Of a stretch of 5,779 bases of DNA, positions 1-5,288 are shown piece after piece. The notes under the pieces are model-generated. The model saw only the letters and a list, made by a program, of their open reading frames with translations. It made no database searches and had not been told where the DNA came from. Both the position numbers and the translations under genes were made by a program. Origin of the DNA: Pseudomonadota bacterium (GTDB taxonomy: Bacteria; Pseudomonadota; Gammaproteobacteria; Burkholderiales; Burkholderiaceae_D); assembly GCA_023435945.1 (NCBI GenBank), contig JAEZLB010000199.1, positions 1-5,779 on the forward strand. The letters are read 5' to 3'. Within the stretch, counting starts at the first letter, position 1; each line of letters opens with the position of its first letter.

Positions 1-560
1 GACTTCCAGATGGCGGCATCATGAAGGTGGGAGATGTCCAGGTCGCGGATGACCGCATACTTGAATGTCGGTGGTGGGCTTTGCGGACCGGCCCAGTCGC
101 CGCCGTTATACAAGCGATGGGAATGCAGGCCTACCTTGAAGGCTTCGCCTGCCAGGGAATAGCTCACGACAAGCGTTCGGCCGGAATAGGAACCATGCGC
201 GGCATCCAGTGCTACATAGTATTTGCCGGGCTTGGGATGGGGAATGACGAGAAGCTTGTCCACATCGTCGCCGACACTTTTTTCGTCATAGGATTTCCGG
301 CTGGGTTTGGAGGCATGCTTGGCATAAAGATCCACTGTGCCGGATCCGCGATGACGCCAGGTAGTGACATGCAGATTGTTCGCACCTTGTGGGAGCATGA
401 TTTCATAGACACGCATGTCGCCGGCGCGTCCGGATAGCTTTTCGATGGGAATCCTGTTGGTAAGCGGCGTGATTTTCTCGTCTTTAGAAAATATGGCCGC
501 TGCCGCCAGGGAGGCGCTCAATGCCAATACCAGCACGACAAGAATCCGGAATGCTTTCAT
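1..560 (-). CDS. Secreted PPC-domain protein, possible glycosidase (C-terminus beyond window)
   Basis: The frame is open from an ATG at 560 to the window edge: 186 codons, no stop. Residues 1-22 form a signal peptide (Lys/Arg n-region, hydrophobic core to the Ala run at 19-22), so the product should be exported. Residues about 31-136 match the bacterial pre-peptidase C-terminal (PPC) beta-sandwich: LSGRAGD near 42, a VDLYA strand at 76-80, YD at 91-92, and GKYYVAL then YSGRTL at 112-130. PPC domains are usually accessory domains of secreted hydrolases. After it, residues 141-186 carry LHSHR, a Trp/Pro-rich stretch, then VIRDLDISHLHDAAIW. This recalls the start of the TIM barrel in GH39-like or cellulase-like glycosidases, where a first strand with an Arg-Asp/Trp pair opens the barrel. 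That part is inference, since no catalytic residues are in view. The start has a modest GAGAAG ribosome site. It lies 75 nt after a methyltransferase gene on the same strand and may be co-transcribed with it. Confidence 0.82.
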   Translation of the reverse strand, partial: MKAFRILVVLVLALSASLAAAAIFSKDEKITPLTNRIPIEKLSGRAGDMRVYEIMLPQGANNLHVTTWRHRGSGTVDLYAKHASKPSRKSYDEKSVGDDVDKLLVIPHPKPGKYYVALDAAHGSYSGRTLVVSYSLAGEAFKVGLHSHRLYNGGDWAGPQSPPPTFKYAVIRDLDISHLHDAAIWK

Positions 561-635
561 ACTTCTTCTCACTTGTTAAGCTGTCACACGTATGCCATGG
601 TTTGCCATCCGGGCGTGTTATGCGTTACTCCGGGT

Positions 636-1376
636 TCAGCGGCTAATGACGATAAAAGACTTGGTCAGGCCAAGAAATTTTTCTTCGCGGATTTCGGCAT
701 CCGGAAACAGTTGCTGCATTTCTGAACGCGTAAGCAGGCGGGTGGACAGCAGAAAATCATCGATCTGTTTCTGGGACGGGCGAGCAATCAGGCCCCATAC
801 GGAGAAATAGCGCAGCAAGCGGCGCGCAATCTTGAAAGGCAGCCACTGGATGAACACCGTCATCAGGTGGGGTTCGACCGGAAACCATTTGTTGGGCGTT
901 TGCAGATAGAGTTTCTGCCCGCAACGCATGGCCTCGGCAGCGAATCGCGCCTGATCCTGAAAGTCGCCCACATGTTCAATGACCGAGTTGGAAAAAGTAA
1001 GATAGAACTGCTGGTCATTGAAGGGAAGTGCACGCCCATCCGCTTGGTAGAATCTGAAGCCGTTTCGGATCACATCCTGCTTCAGCTCATCGTCGATATT
1101 GACGATGGAAACATTGATATCCGATGGAAAATCTTCCTTCCACCAACCGGCCGTACCACCTACATCCAGCACGGATTCACCTTGCCTGACTGCCGGGAAG
1201 AGGGCCATGAAGGCCTTCTTCCTCTTGGGGCGGAAGTGGTTCTGGAACAGGGCATAAACCTTGTGAATGAAGTATTTCTCCTGTGCAGGAAGAGCGGTAT
1301 TTTCGTTACGTGGCACCTCAAGCGTGGCATCAAGTGATGGGGCGGACACGCCGGAGGTACGCAAGTCTTTAGGCAT
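636..1376 (-). CDS. Class I SAM-dependent methyltransferase (Methyltransf_11-like)
   Basis: This 246-residue cytoplasmic protein has the layout of a class I (Rossmann) methyltransferase. Motif I is VLDVGGTAGWW at 69-79, an Asp-containing strand VNID lies at 92-95 (SAM ribose contact), ADGRALPF at 112-119 is the adenine-side motif, and FSNSVIEHV at 128-136 is the typical motif IV/post-motif helix of the UbiE/Methyltransf_11 group. A conserved LQTPNKWFPVEPH at 158-170 is shared by many small-molecule or glycan methyltransferases of this type. Motif I has GGTAG where GxGxG is usual, a tolerated variant. Residues 1-60 contain basic helical sequence that may bind substrate. The ATG start is supported by GGGAG 8 nt upstream. 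A sigma70-like promoter lies about 110 bases upstream, and a secreted PPC protein follows 75 nt downstream. The substrate is unknown; a polysaccharide or lipid precursor is only a guess from the neighbour. Confidence 0.85.
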   Translation of the reverse strand: MPKDLRTSGVSAPSLDATLEVPRNENTALPAQEKYFIHKVYALFQNHFRPKRKKAFMALFPAVRQGESVLDVGGTAGWWKEDFPSDINVSIVNIDDELKQDVIRNGFRFYQADGRALPFNDQQFYLTFSNSVIEHVGDFQDQARFAAEAMRCGQKLYLQTPNKWFPVEPHLMTVFIQWLPFKIARRLLRYFSVWGLIARPSQKQIDDFLLSTRLLTRSEMQQLFPDAEIREEKFLGLTKSFIVISR

Positions 1377-1434
1377 TTTAGGATCTCCCTTTTCTTAAGG
1401 TGAAAAACCAGCGATACAGACAAACGGAAAGGCG

Positions 1435-1456
1435 TGCTGGAGCCAGCAGCTTGCTG
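1435..1456. repeat. Overlapping dyads in the leader of the methyltransferase gene
   Basis: TGCTGG-AG-CCAGCA (1435-1448) is a perfect 6-bp dyad. Its right arm is shared with a second dyad, CAGCA-GCT(T)-TGCTG, at 1444-1456. The two pairings exclude each other because they use the same CAGCA. They lie in the untranslated leader, about 60 nt before the ATG. The 2- and 3-nt loops make simple hairpins marginal, so function is uncertain. Confidence 0.3.
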
Positions 1457-1458
1457 TG

Positions 1459-1484
1459 CGATCAATGGGATCAGCTCTTGATCG
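1459..1484. promoter_or_regulatory. Inverted repeat at predicted transcription start (possible operator or leader hairpin)
   Basis: CGATCAA (1459-1465) and TTGATCG (1478-1484) form a perfect 7-bp inverted repeat with a 12-nt centre. It sits directly downstream of the predicted -10 box, over the expected start of transcription. It could be a repressor operator or a hairpin at the 5' end of the mRNA. No regulator is encoded nearby. Confidence 0.35.
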
Positions 1485-1489
1485 AGCAG

Positions 1490-1518
1490 TTAATATATTT
1501 CAAGCTCCAGGCTGCCAA
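1490..1518 (-). promoter_or_regulatory. Sigma70-like promoter for the 636-1376 methyltransferase
   Basis: On the minus strand, TTGGCA (1518-1513; five of six matches to the -35 consensus) is followed by a 17-nt spacer and TATTAA (1495-1490; four of six for the -10). An overlapping TATATT gives a second -10 option with a shorter spacer. Transcription would start near 1483, leaving a leader of about 107 nt. The site lies between the terminator of the preceding operon and the methyltransferase start, where a promoter is expected. It is prediction by eye only. Confidence 0.5.
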
Positions 1519-1611
1519 CACAAAAATCGCGGTGAGCTTGAGTTCGCACAAGCGAAGAAAGGGAACTTTTATAAGGAATGGGCGACGGCCGAAAAGTATT
1601 CTGAGCGAAAT

Positions 1612-1639
1612 AAAAAAGCCTGGCATGGTAGCCAGGCTT
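1612..1639 (-). terminator. Rho-independent terminator of the permease-methyltransferase operon
   Basis: On the minus strand, AAGCCTGGC (1639-1631), a 6-nt loop and GCCAGGCTT (1624-1616) give a perfect 9-bp stem. A run of six T (1617-1612) follows and partly overlaps the stem base. It begins 43 nt past the stop codon of the exported methyltransferase. There is no T-tract on the other strand, so it acts on leftward transcription. A small AT-rich hairpin (AAATTC-TCAG-GAATTT, 1645-1660) lies just before it. Confidence 0.9.
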
Positions 1640-1682
1640 AGATCAAATTCTCAGGAATTTATAGAAACCTTGAGAGGAGGAA

Positions 1683-2273
1683 TCAGGATCCCATGCCAAC
1701 CGCTTTCTTATTCTCATCCGTAATGGTCCAGTAATAGATGGTCTTGTAATCGACTTTCTCTGTGCGCTCTGGCGGCCACTCCGGGCCCATGTCGAAGTCA
1801 TGAGAGACCACGCGCGTTCCCACTTTTAACTGCTTCCATAACTGCGGGCGTAGTGCGCGGTTCACACTGGGCAGCAGGTATAACGTCACCACATCGGCTT
1901 CTGCGAAATCGGCCTTGAACAAATCGCCTACCATGAACTTCACGCGATCCCCCACGCCTGCTGTTTTCGCATTTTCCTTGGCTTCACTGATGCGCTGAGG
2001 ATTGAGATCGATGCCCACACCGCGGGCTCCGCGCTGGGCGGCGGTGATCACGATACGGCCATCCCCGCAACCCAGGTCATAGAGCATGTCGCCTTCCTTG
2101 ACCTTGGCCATTTCGAGCATCTTGTCCACCACCTCCTGCGGAGTAGGTACGTAAGGGACGTCAAGCTTGGGAGGGGTCTGCGCCTGTGCAGACGTCACAG
2201 ATAAGGCAAGCGCAAAGCTCGCGATCATAGCGAGCGGTGAAAGCAGGAGACGACGAGACAATCGAGACTTCAT
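1683..2273 (-). CDS. Exported class I SAM-dependent methyltransferase with Tat-like signal peptide
   Basis: This 196-residue protein has residues 1-32 as an export signal: basic n-region with SRRLLL at 6-11, hydrophobic core at about 13-27, and an AQA cleavage site near 30-32. Its mature part is a compact Rossmann methyltransferase. PTPQEVVDKML at 43-53 is the entry helix, YDLGCGDGR at 65-73 is a full motif I, GIDLNPQR at 87-94 carries the ribose-binding acidic residue, GDLF lies at 116-119, VVTLYLLPSVN at 128-138 is motif IV, and RVVSHDFDM is at 154-162. The pattern resembles DOT1/FAM173-type lysine methyltransferases and a widespread group of small exported bacterial homologues of unknown substrate. 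SRRxLL fits the twin-arginine pattern, which would allow export folded, perhaps with SAM bound, but the Sec route is not excluded. The start has a strong AAGGAG site 6 nt upstream. The gene lies 23 nt after an amino-acid permease and ends at a Rho-independent terminator. Confidence 0.88.
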   Translation of the reverse strand: MKSRLSRRLLLSPLAMIASFALALSVTSAQAQTPPKLDVPYVPTPQEVVDKMLEMAKVKEGDMLYDLGCGDGRIVITAAQRGARGVGIDLNPQRISEAKENAKTAGVGDRVKFMVGDLFKADFAEADVVTLYLLPSVNRALRPQLWKQLKVGTRVVSHDFDMGPEWPPERTEKVDYKTIYYWTITDENKKAVGMGS

Positions 2274-2296
2274 AAACTTCTCCTTTTCATGTGGGG

Positions 2297-3742
2297 CTAC
2301 TCAATGACAGAAGACCGCGGTGAATGAACGGGGTGCCGATTAACCAGCATGAGCAAGATCAATCCTATCGCGAGAACCGCGACGCCTATCCAGGCGGCAT
2401 TCCATCCGCCCAGCGACTGGCTGTACACGTAAGAGAGACTGGCCCAGAGCATGTACAGGCAGGTGGCATTAAAAACCAGTGGCAGGACAGGATAGAGGGG
2501 GACCTTGAAGGGGCGTTCGGTATGCGGCTCCTTGTGGCGCAACACAAAAAGCGACAGGCCTGACAGGAAGAAGAACAGCCAGAATACCGGAGCGGTGAAT
2601 TCCACCATGGCTTTGAAGCCGCTACCTGTCAGTGTGCCGATCACCACCAACAATAAGGCGGCATAAGCCTGTATCAGCATGGCATTGGTCGGTGTGCCGC
2701 GTTTTGCATCCCACTTGCCCAGCTTGGATAGTATCGGCCAGTCACGTCCCGCCGCATAGCTGGTACGAGCACCGACGATCATGGTGGCATTGATGGAAGT
2801 CAGCGCAGCAATCGCCACCATGATGGAAATGATTTTTTCGCCATAGGAGCCGAAAGCCACCGACAGCAGGCTGGCGGCAATGGCGGAAGAATCGCGCATG
2901 CCATTGATTCCCAGCCCTATCCAATAGGCCCAGTTCACCAGCAGATAAAGCAGGGTAATGACCACGATGGACAAAACCAGTGCCTTGACCATGTTGTGAC
3001 GGCCATCTTTCAGTTCGGCACTGATGTAGGCAGCTTCATTCCAGCCGCCATAGGTCAGCAGCACGAAGACCATGGCCAGGCCGAAGGCAGCGGGCACATT
3101 GATCGTCGCACCGTCGGCCTTGGCGGCCGGATGAACGGTTGCAGCCGTCTCTCCTGCACCCAGCAAATAAAGCGCCGCACCGACAATAATCATCAGCCCC
3201 AGCACTTCCAGCAAGGTCAGCCAGGTTTGCGTGGAGGCGCTGGTATGGATGCCGCGCAGGTTGATCCAGGAAAGAATGGCGATCGATGCCATCGCATAAA
3301 TGGCGGACGACCATGCCGGGCTGACAGCGGTGAGTGGCAGGACTTGCGTCATGTAGTCGCCAAAGACAAAGCCGAGCAGGGCAATCGAGCCGGTGGTGAT
3401 AACGGAGAATCTTGCCCAGGCAAAAAGAAAGGACACCGAGCGGCCATAAGCACGATGGAGAAAGTGGTAATCGCCACCGGCATGAGAATAGGCGGTGCTT
3501 AATTCAGCATAGCAAAGCGCGCCAACCAGCGAGATCAGGCCGCCCAACAGCCAGGCGGCAAACATCCATTCCGGGCTGCCGGTCATGCCTGCCACCATTG
3601 AGGGCGCCTTGAAGATGCCAGCGCCGATCACGACACCAACTATCAGGGCAATGGCATCACGCAGACTGAGAACGGCTTGTGGCCCCGCATGCGCATCAGC
3701 GGTGGCCTCCGGGAACTTTCCTGATGATGTTTCGCGTTTCAT
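2297..3742 (-). CDS. APC-superfamily amino-acid permease (AA_permease_2 type)
   Basis: This inner-membrane amino-acid transporter has 481 residues from the chosen ATG, with about 12 hydrophobic helices, the usual size for the family. The numbering below counts from the upstream GTG at 3757. TM1 (about 32-54) has the broken-helix substrate motif GAGIF at 45-49. TM6 (about 224-245) has TYGGWNEA, the second unwound substrate segment. RTSYAAGRD at 331-339 and GTPTNAM at 354-360 are typical cytoplasmic-loop motifs, and ERPFKVPLYPVLPLVF at 414-429 is a hallmark of LAT/YfnA-like members before the last helices. Substrate cannot be told from sequence: an amino acid, by exchange or proton symport. The ATG at 3742 is preferred over the in-frame GTG at 3757 because GAAGG lies 8 nt before the ATG and nothing convincing lies before the GTG. 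It is first in an operon with the exported methyltransferase 23 nt downstream. Confidence 0.93.
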   Translation of the reverse strand: MKRETSSGKFPEATADAHAGPQAVLSLRDAIALIVGVVIGAGIFKAPSMVAGMTGSPEWMFAAWLLGGLISLVGALCYAELSTAYSHAGGDYHFLHRAYGRSVSFLFAWARFSVITTGSIALLGFVFGDYMTQVLPLTAVSPAWSSAIYAMASIAILSWINLRGIHTSASTQTWLTLLEVLGLMIIVGAALYLLGAGETAATVHPAAKADGATINVPAAFGLAMVFVLLTYGGWNEAAYISAELKDGRHNMVKALVLSIVVITLLYLLVNWAYWIGLGINGMRDSSAIAASLLSVAFGSYGEKIISIMVAIAALTSINATMIVGARTSYAAGRDWPILSKLGKWDAKRGTPTNAMLIQAYAALLLVVIGTLTGSGFKAMVEFTAPVFWLFFFLSGLSLFVLRHKEPHTERPFKVPLYPVLPLVFNATCLYMLWASLSYVYSQSLGGWNAAWIGVAVLAIGLILLMLVNRHPVHSPRSSVIE

Positions 3743-3750
3743 TGGGCCGG

Positions 3751-3755
3751 CCTTC
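3751..3755 (-). promoter_or_regulatory. Ribosome binding site that decides the permease start
   Basis: GAAGG, 8 nt before the ATG at 3742, is the only reasonable ribosome site near the gene start. The GTG five codons upstream (3757) would overlap this motif and has no purine-rich sequence before it. This favours the ATG. Confidence 0.5.
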
Positions 3756-3757
3756 AC

Positions 3758-4333
3758 GACTTAGATCGCAAAGTGGCATGGGGAAAGCTCAAGACCGAAC
3801 ACGCTTTCGTCATCCAGATCTCCAATGCTATTAAAAAAGCAGTTTGGATACTATTCGCACTATCAAGGGATGGCTATACGGGAATGCCCATTGTTTATAC
3901 GAAATCAAATGGCATTTCTCATCGACTGGGCCAGCAACAGCAAGGATTTCATATCTGGCGCTTCATCGATCCCAGTACATTAGATCGTCATGAAAAGCAG
4001 GAGTGATCACAGACGATAAAGCAGGGTTCCAATATTACGTCAACTTTGCGGCTTGCTTGCAGGGATGTTGTATCAAAGGAAAATTGTAAAAATGAAAAGC
4101 AGGAGGCTGAGATGACGGCATGAGGCAATAAAGAGGACGCTGTCCGGTGTTGCCTGCGCAGTTTGCTCGTGAACAGAAACCCTTTTCAAGCTTAACTGCC
4201 TGGTTTTGAGCCAGATCGTATGCGCGGCGCCTTCGACGGTGCACGGGAGAAACGCGAATACGTGACTGGCACTGATAATCGAAGGTAGTTGGTTGCTACA
4301 GCGTTGTTGCTAGCTGTTAAAGGCGGAAAACCA
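3758..4333. other. Gene-free region between ubiX and the permease operon
   Basis: No coding frame here is convincing. A 77-codon frame on the plus strand (3773-4006) and a 69-codon frame on the minus strand (4035-4244) have no recognisable domains or good ribosome sites. The region should hold the permease promoter. The best minus-strand candidate is TTGACG (4043-4038), a 17-nt spacer and TTTATC (4020-4015), whose -10 is poor. An isolated TATAAA-like box lies near 3895-3900. Other structure: a 14-bp direct repeat, the palindrome GTGATCAC at 4003-4010, and distant arms GCAGTT/AACTGC at 4158-4163 and 4194-4199. No clear Rho-independent terminator follows ubiX. Confidence 0.55.
3990..4105 (+). 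repeat. 14-bp direct repeat pair
   Basis: ATGAAAAGCAGGAG occurs exactly at 3990-4003 and again at 4092-4105, 102 nt apart, in the gene-free region. Each copy contains a ribosome-site-like AGGAG and an ATG, but the frames opened from these ATGs close after 9 and 7 codons. It may be a protein-binding site pair, a small duplication remnant, or chance. Confidence 0.5.
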
Positions 4334-4915
4334 TCAGCAGGACTTCATGCCTTGCCAGCGTGGCGCCAGCGCATGGTCGATGCAGAGCAGGTCCAGCATG
4401 CGCGCGACCGTATGGTCAATCATGTCATCGATACTTTGCGGACGGTGGTAAAACGCAGGGAGGGGAGGGAAGATGATGCCGCCCATCTCGGTAACGGCGG
4501 TCATGTTGCGCAGATGCGCGAGGTTGAAAGGCGTTTCCCGCACCATCAGGATCAGGCGCCGTCTTTCTTTCAGCACGACATCGGCAGCGCGCGTGATCAG
4601 GTTGTCAGACAAGCCATGGGCCACGGCTGCCAGGCTGCGCATGGAGCATGGCGCAATCACCATGCCCTCGCTCTGGAATGAACCGCTGGCAATGGCAGCG
4701 CCGATATCGCGCACCGAATGGGCTACATCAGCCAGACCTTCCACATCCTTGCGGCTCATGTCGAGTTCCTGATGCACATTCAATACGCCGGCATCGGACA
4801 TCACCAGGTGGGTCTCGATGTCCGGATGATCTTTTAATACCTGCAGCAGGCGCACGCCATACACGGCGCCAGTGGCGCCGGTGATGGCAACAATCAGGCG
4901 CCTCGCAGCAGGCAT
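4334..4915 (-). CDS. ubiX: Flavin prenyltransferase UbiX
   Basis: UbiX joins dimethylallyl phosphate to FMN, making the prenylated FMN used by the decarboxylase UbiD in ubiquinone synthesis. It is a soluble cytoplasmic homododecamer. The 193-residue product aligns over its full length with E. coli UbiX as I recall it. The N-terminal flavin loop ITGATGAVYG is at 11-20, THLVMS at 35-40, ASGSFQSEGMVIAPCS at 76-91 (central FMN site), TRAADVVLKERR at 108-119, VRETP at 125-129 (conserved Arg-Glu), PAFYHRPQS at 153-161 and the C-terminal RWQG at 186-189. The loop has Thr14 where most members have Ser (GASG); the hydroxyl is kept, so activity is expected. The start lies 7 nt after the glutaredoxin stop, and its ribosome site (AAGG, 4924-4921) overlaps that stop, suggesting translational coupling. 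No ubiD is in the window. Confidence 0.97.
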   Translation of the reverse strand: MPAARRLIVAITGATGAVYGVRLLQVLKDHPDIETHLVMSDAGVLNVHQELDMSRKDVEGLADVAHSVRDIGAAIASGSFQSEGMVIAPCSMRSLAAVAHGLSDNLITRAADVVLKERRRLILMVRETPFNLAHLRNMTAVTEMGGIIFPPLPAFYHRPQSIDDMIDHTVARMLDLLCIDHALAPRWQGMKSC

Positions 4916-4922
4916 GCAGGCC

Positions 4923-5234
4923 TTACTTCTTCAGCAGGGATTGCAATTCACCGCTGGCATGCATTTCCGACATGATGTCGGAGCCGCCGATGAATTCGCC
5001 ATTGATGTAGAGCTGCGGAATCGTGGGCCAGTTGGAATATTCCTTGATAGCCTGGCGCAGTTCTTCATCTTCCAGCACGTTCACGGTCACGACATTGGGT
5101 GCGCCGGCGGATTGCAGCAACTGAACAGCCTTGCTGGAAAAGCCGCTTTGCGGAAACTGGCCGGTTCCCTTCATCAACAAAACGACCGCATTTTTCTCTA
5201 CCGTTTCCTTGATCCAGTCTTTTACGTCGCTCAT
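4923..5234 (-). CDS. grxD: CGFS-type monothiol glutaredoxin (Grx4 family) with Ser replacing the active-site Cys
   Basis: This 103-residue single-domain thioredoxin-fold protein is clearly of the Grx4/GrxD family: MKGT at 21-24 (Lys22 contacts glutathione), FPQSGFSSKAV at 27-37, YSNWPTIPQLYINGE at 66-80 (cis-Pro loop) and GGSDI at 83-87. Family members bind a glutathione-ligated [2Fe-2S] cluster between two subunits and pass it on or regulate iron metabolism. The cluster ligand is the Cys of CGFS. Here it is Ser30, codon AGC at 5147-5145, one base from the TGC Cys codon, and no other Cys exists in the protein. Classical cluster binding or thiol chemistry is therefore doubtful. The frame is otherwise intact and the rest of the fold is conserved. 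The ATG has a GAGGA ribosome site and a TATAAT box about 28 nt upstream. ubiX follows after 7 nt, and tex ends 47 nt upstream. Confidence 0.93.
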   Translation of the reverse strand: MSDVKDWIKETVEKNAVVLLMKGTGQFPQSGFSSKAVQLLQSAGAPNVVTVNVLEDEELRQAIKEYSNWPTIPQLYINGEFIGGSDIMSEMHASGELQSLLKK

Positions 5235-5261
5235 AGCTTCCTCGCTAAAAAGAATATCGTC

Positions 5262-5267
5262 ATTATA
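5262..5267 (-). promoter_or_regulatory. TATAAT -10 box for grxD-ubiX
   Basis: A perfect TATAAT lies between the tex stop and the glutaredoxin start. Transcription would begin near 5255, giving a leader of about 20 nt. No good -35 is visible at 16-18 nt (AAGCGC at 17 nt), and there is no extended -10 TG. The promoter may therefore be weak or need an activator, and read-through from tex is also possible. Confidence 0.4.
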
Positions 5268-5269
5268 CG

Positions 5270-5288
5270 GCGCTGTCTTGCTCAGCGC
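5270..5288 (-). other. Hairpin overlapping the tex stop codon
   Basis: GCGCTG and CAGCGC form a perfect 6-bp stem with a 7-nt loop. The tex stop codon spans the junction of stem and loop. No T-tract follows directly (the first T run is about 20 nt later), so it is not a standard Rho-independent terminator. It may slow ribosomes, protect the 3' end, or be incidental. Confidence 0.3.

Noticed and set aside
21..437. Plus-strand 138-codon open frame at the left edge
   Set aside because: It is antisense to the PPC-domain secreted protein, whose frame shows a signal peptide and a clear domain.
867..1337. Plus-strand 156-codon open frame
   Set aside because: It is antisense to the methyltransferase at 636-1376, which has motif I and the other class I motifs.
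2996..3502. Plus-strand 168-codon open frame
   Set aside because: It is antisense to the permease; its Gln/Gly/His-rich content reflects the reverse of transmembrane codons.
3773..4006. Plus-strand 77-codon open frame in the gene-free region
   Set aside because: No ribosome site before the ATG, no recognisable domain, low-complexity Gln run, and it runs against all neighbouring genes.
4003..4010. GTGATCAC palindrome as a CRP site
   Set aside because: The half-sites overlap and lack the 6-nt spacer of the CRP consensus; an 8-bp palindrome is easily chance.
4035..4244. Minus-strand 69-codon open frame between ubiX and the permease
   Set aside because: Composition is Arg/Gln/Pro-rich without family resemblance, and no ribosome site or conserved context supports it.
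4261..4333. Possible terminator after ubiX (ACAGC/GCTGT arms)
   Set aside because: The stem is only 5 bp with a 10-nt loop and no T-tract on the minus strand.
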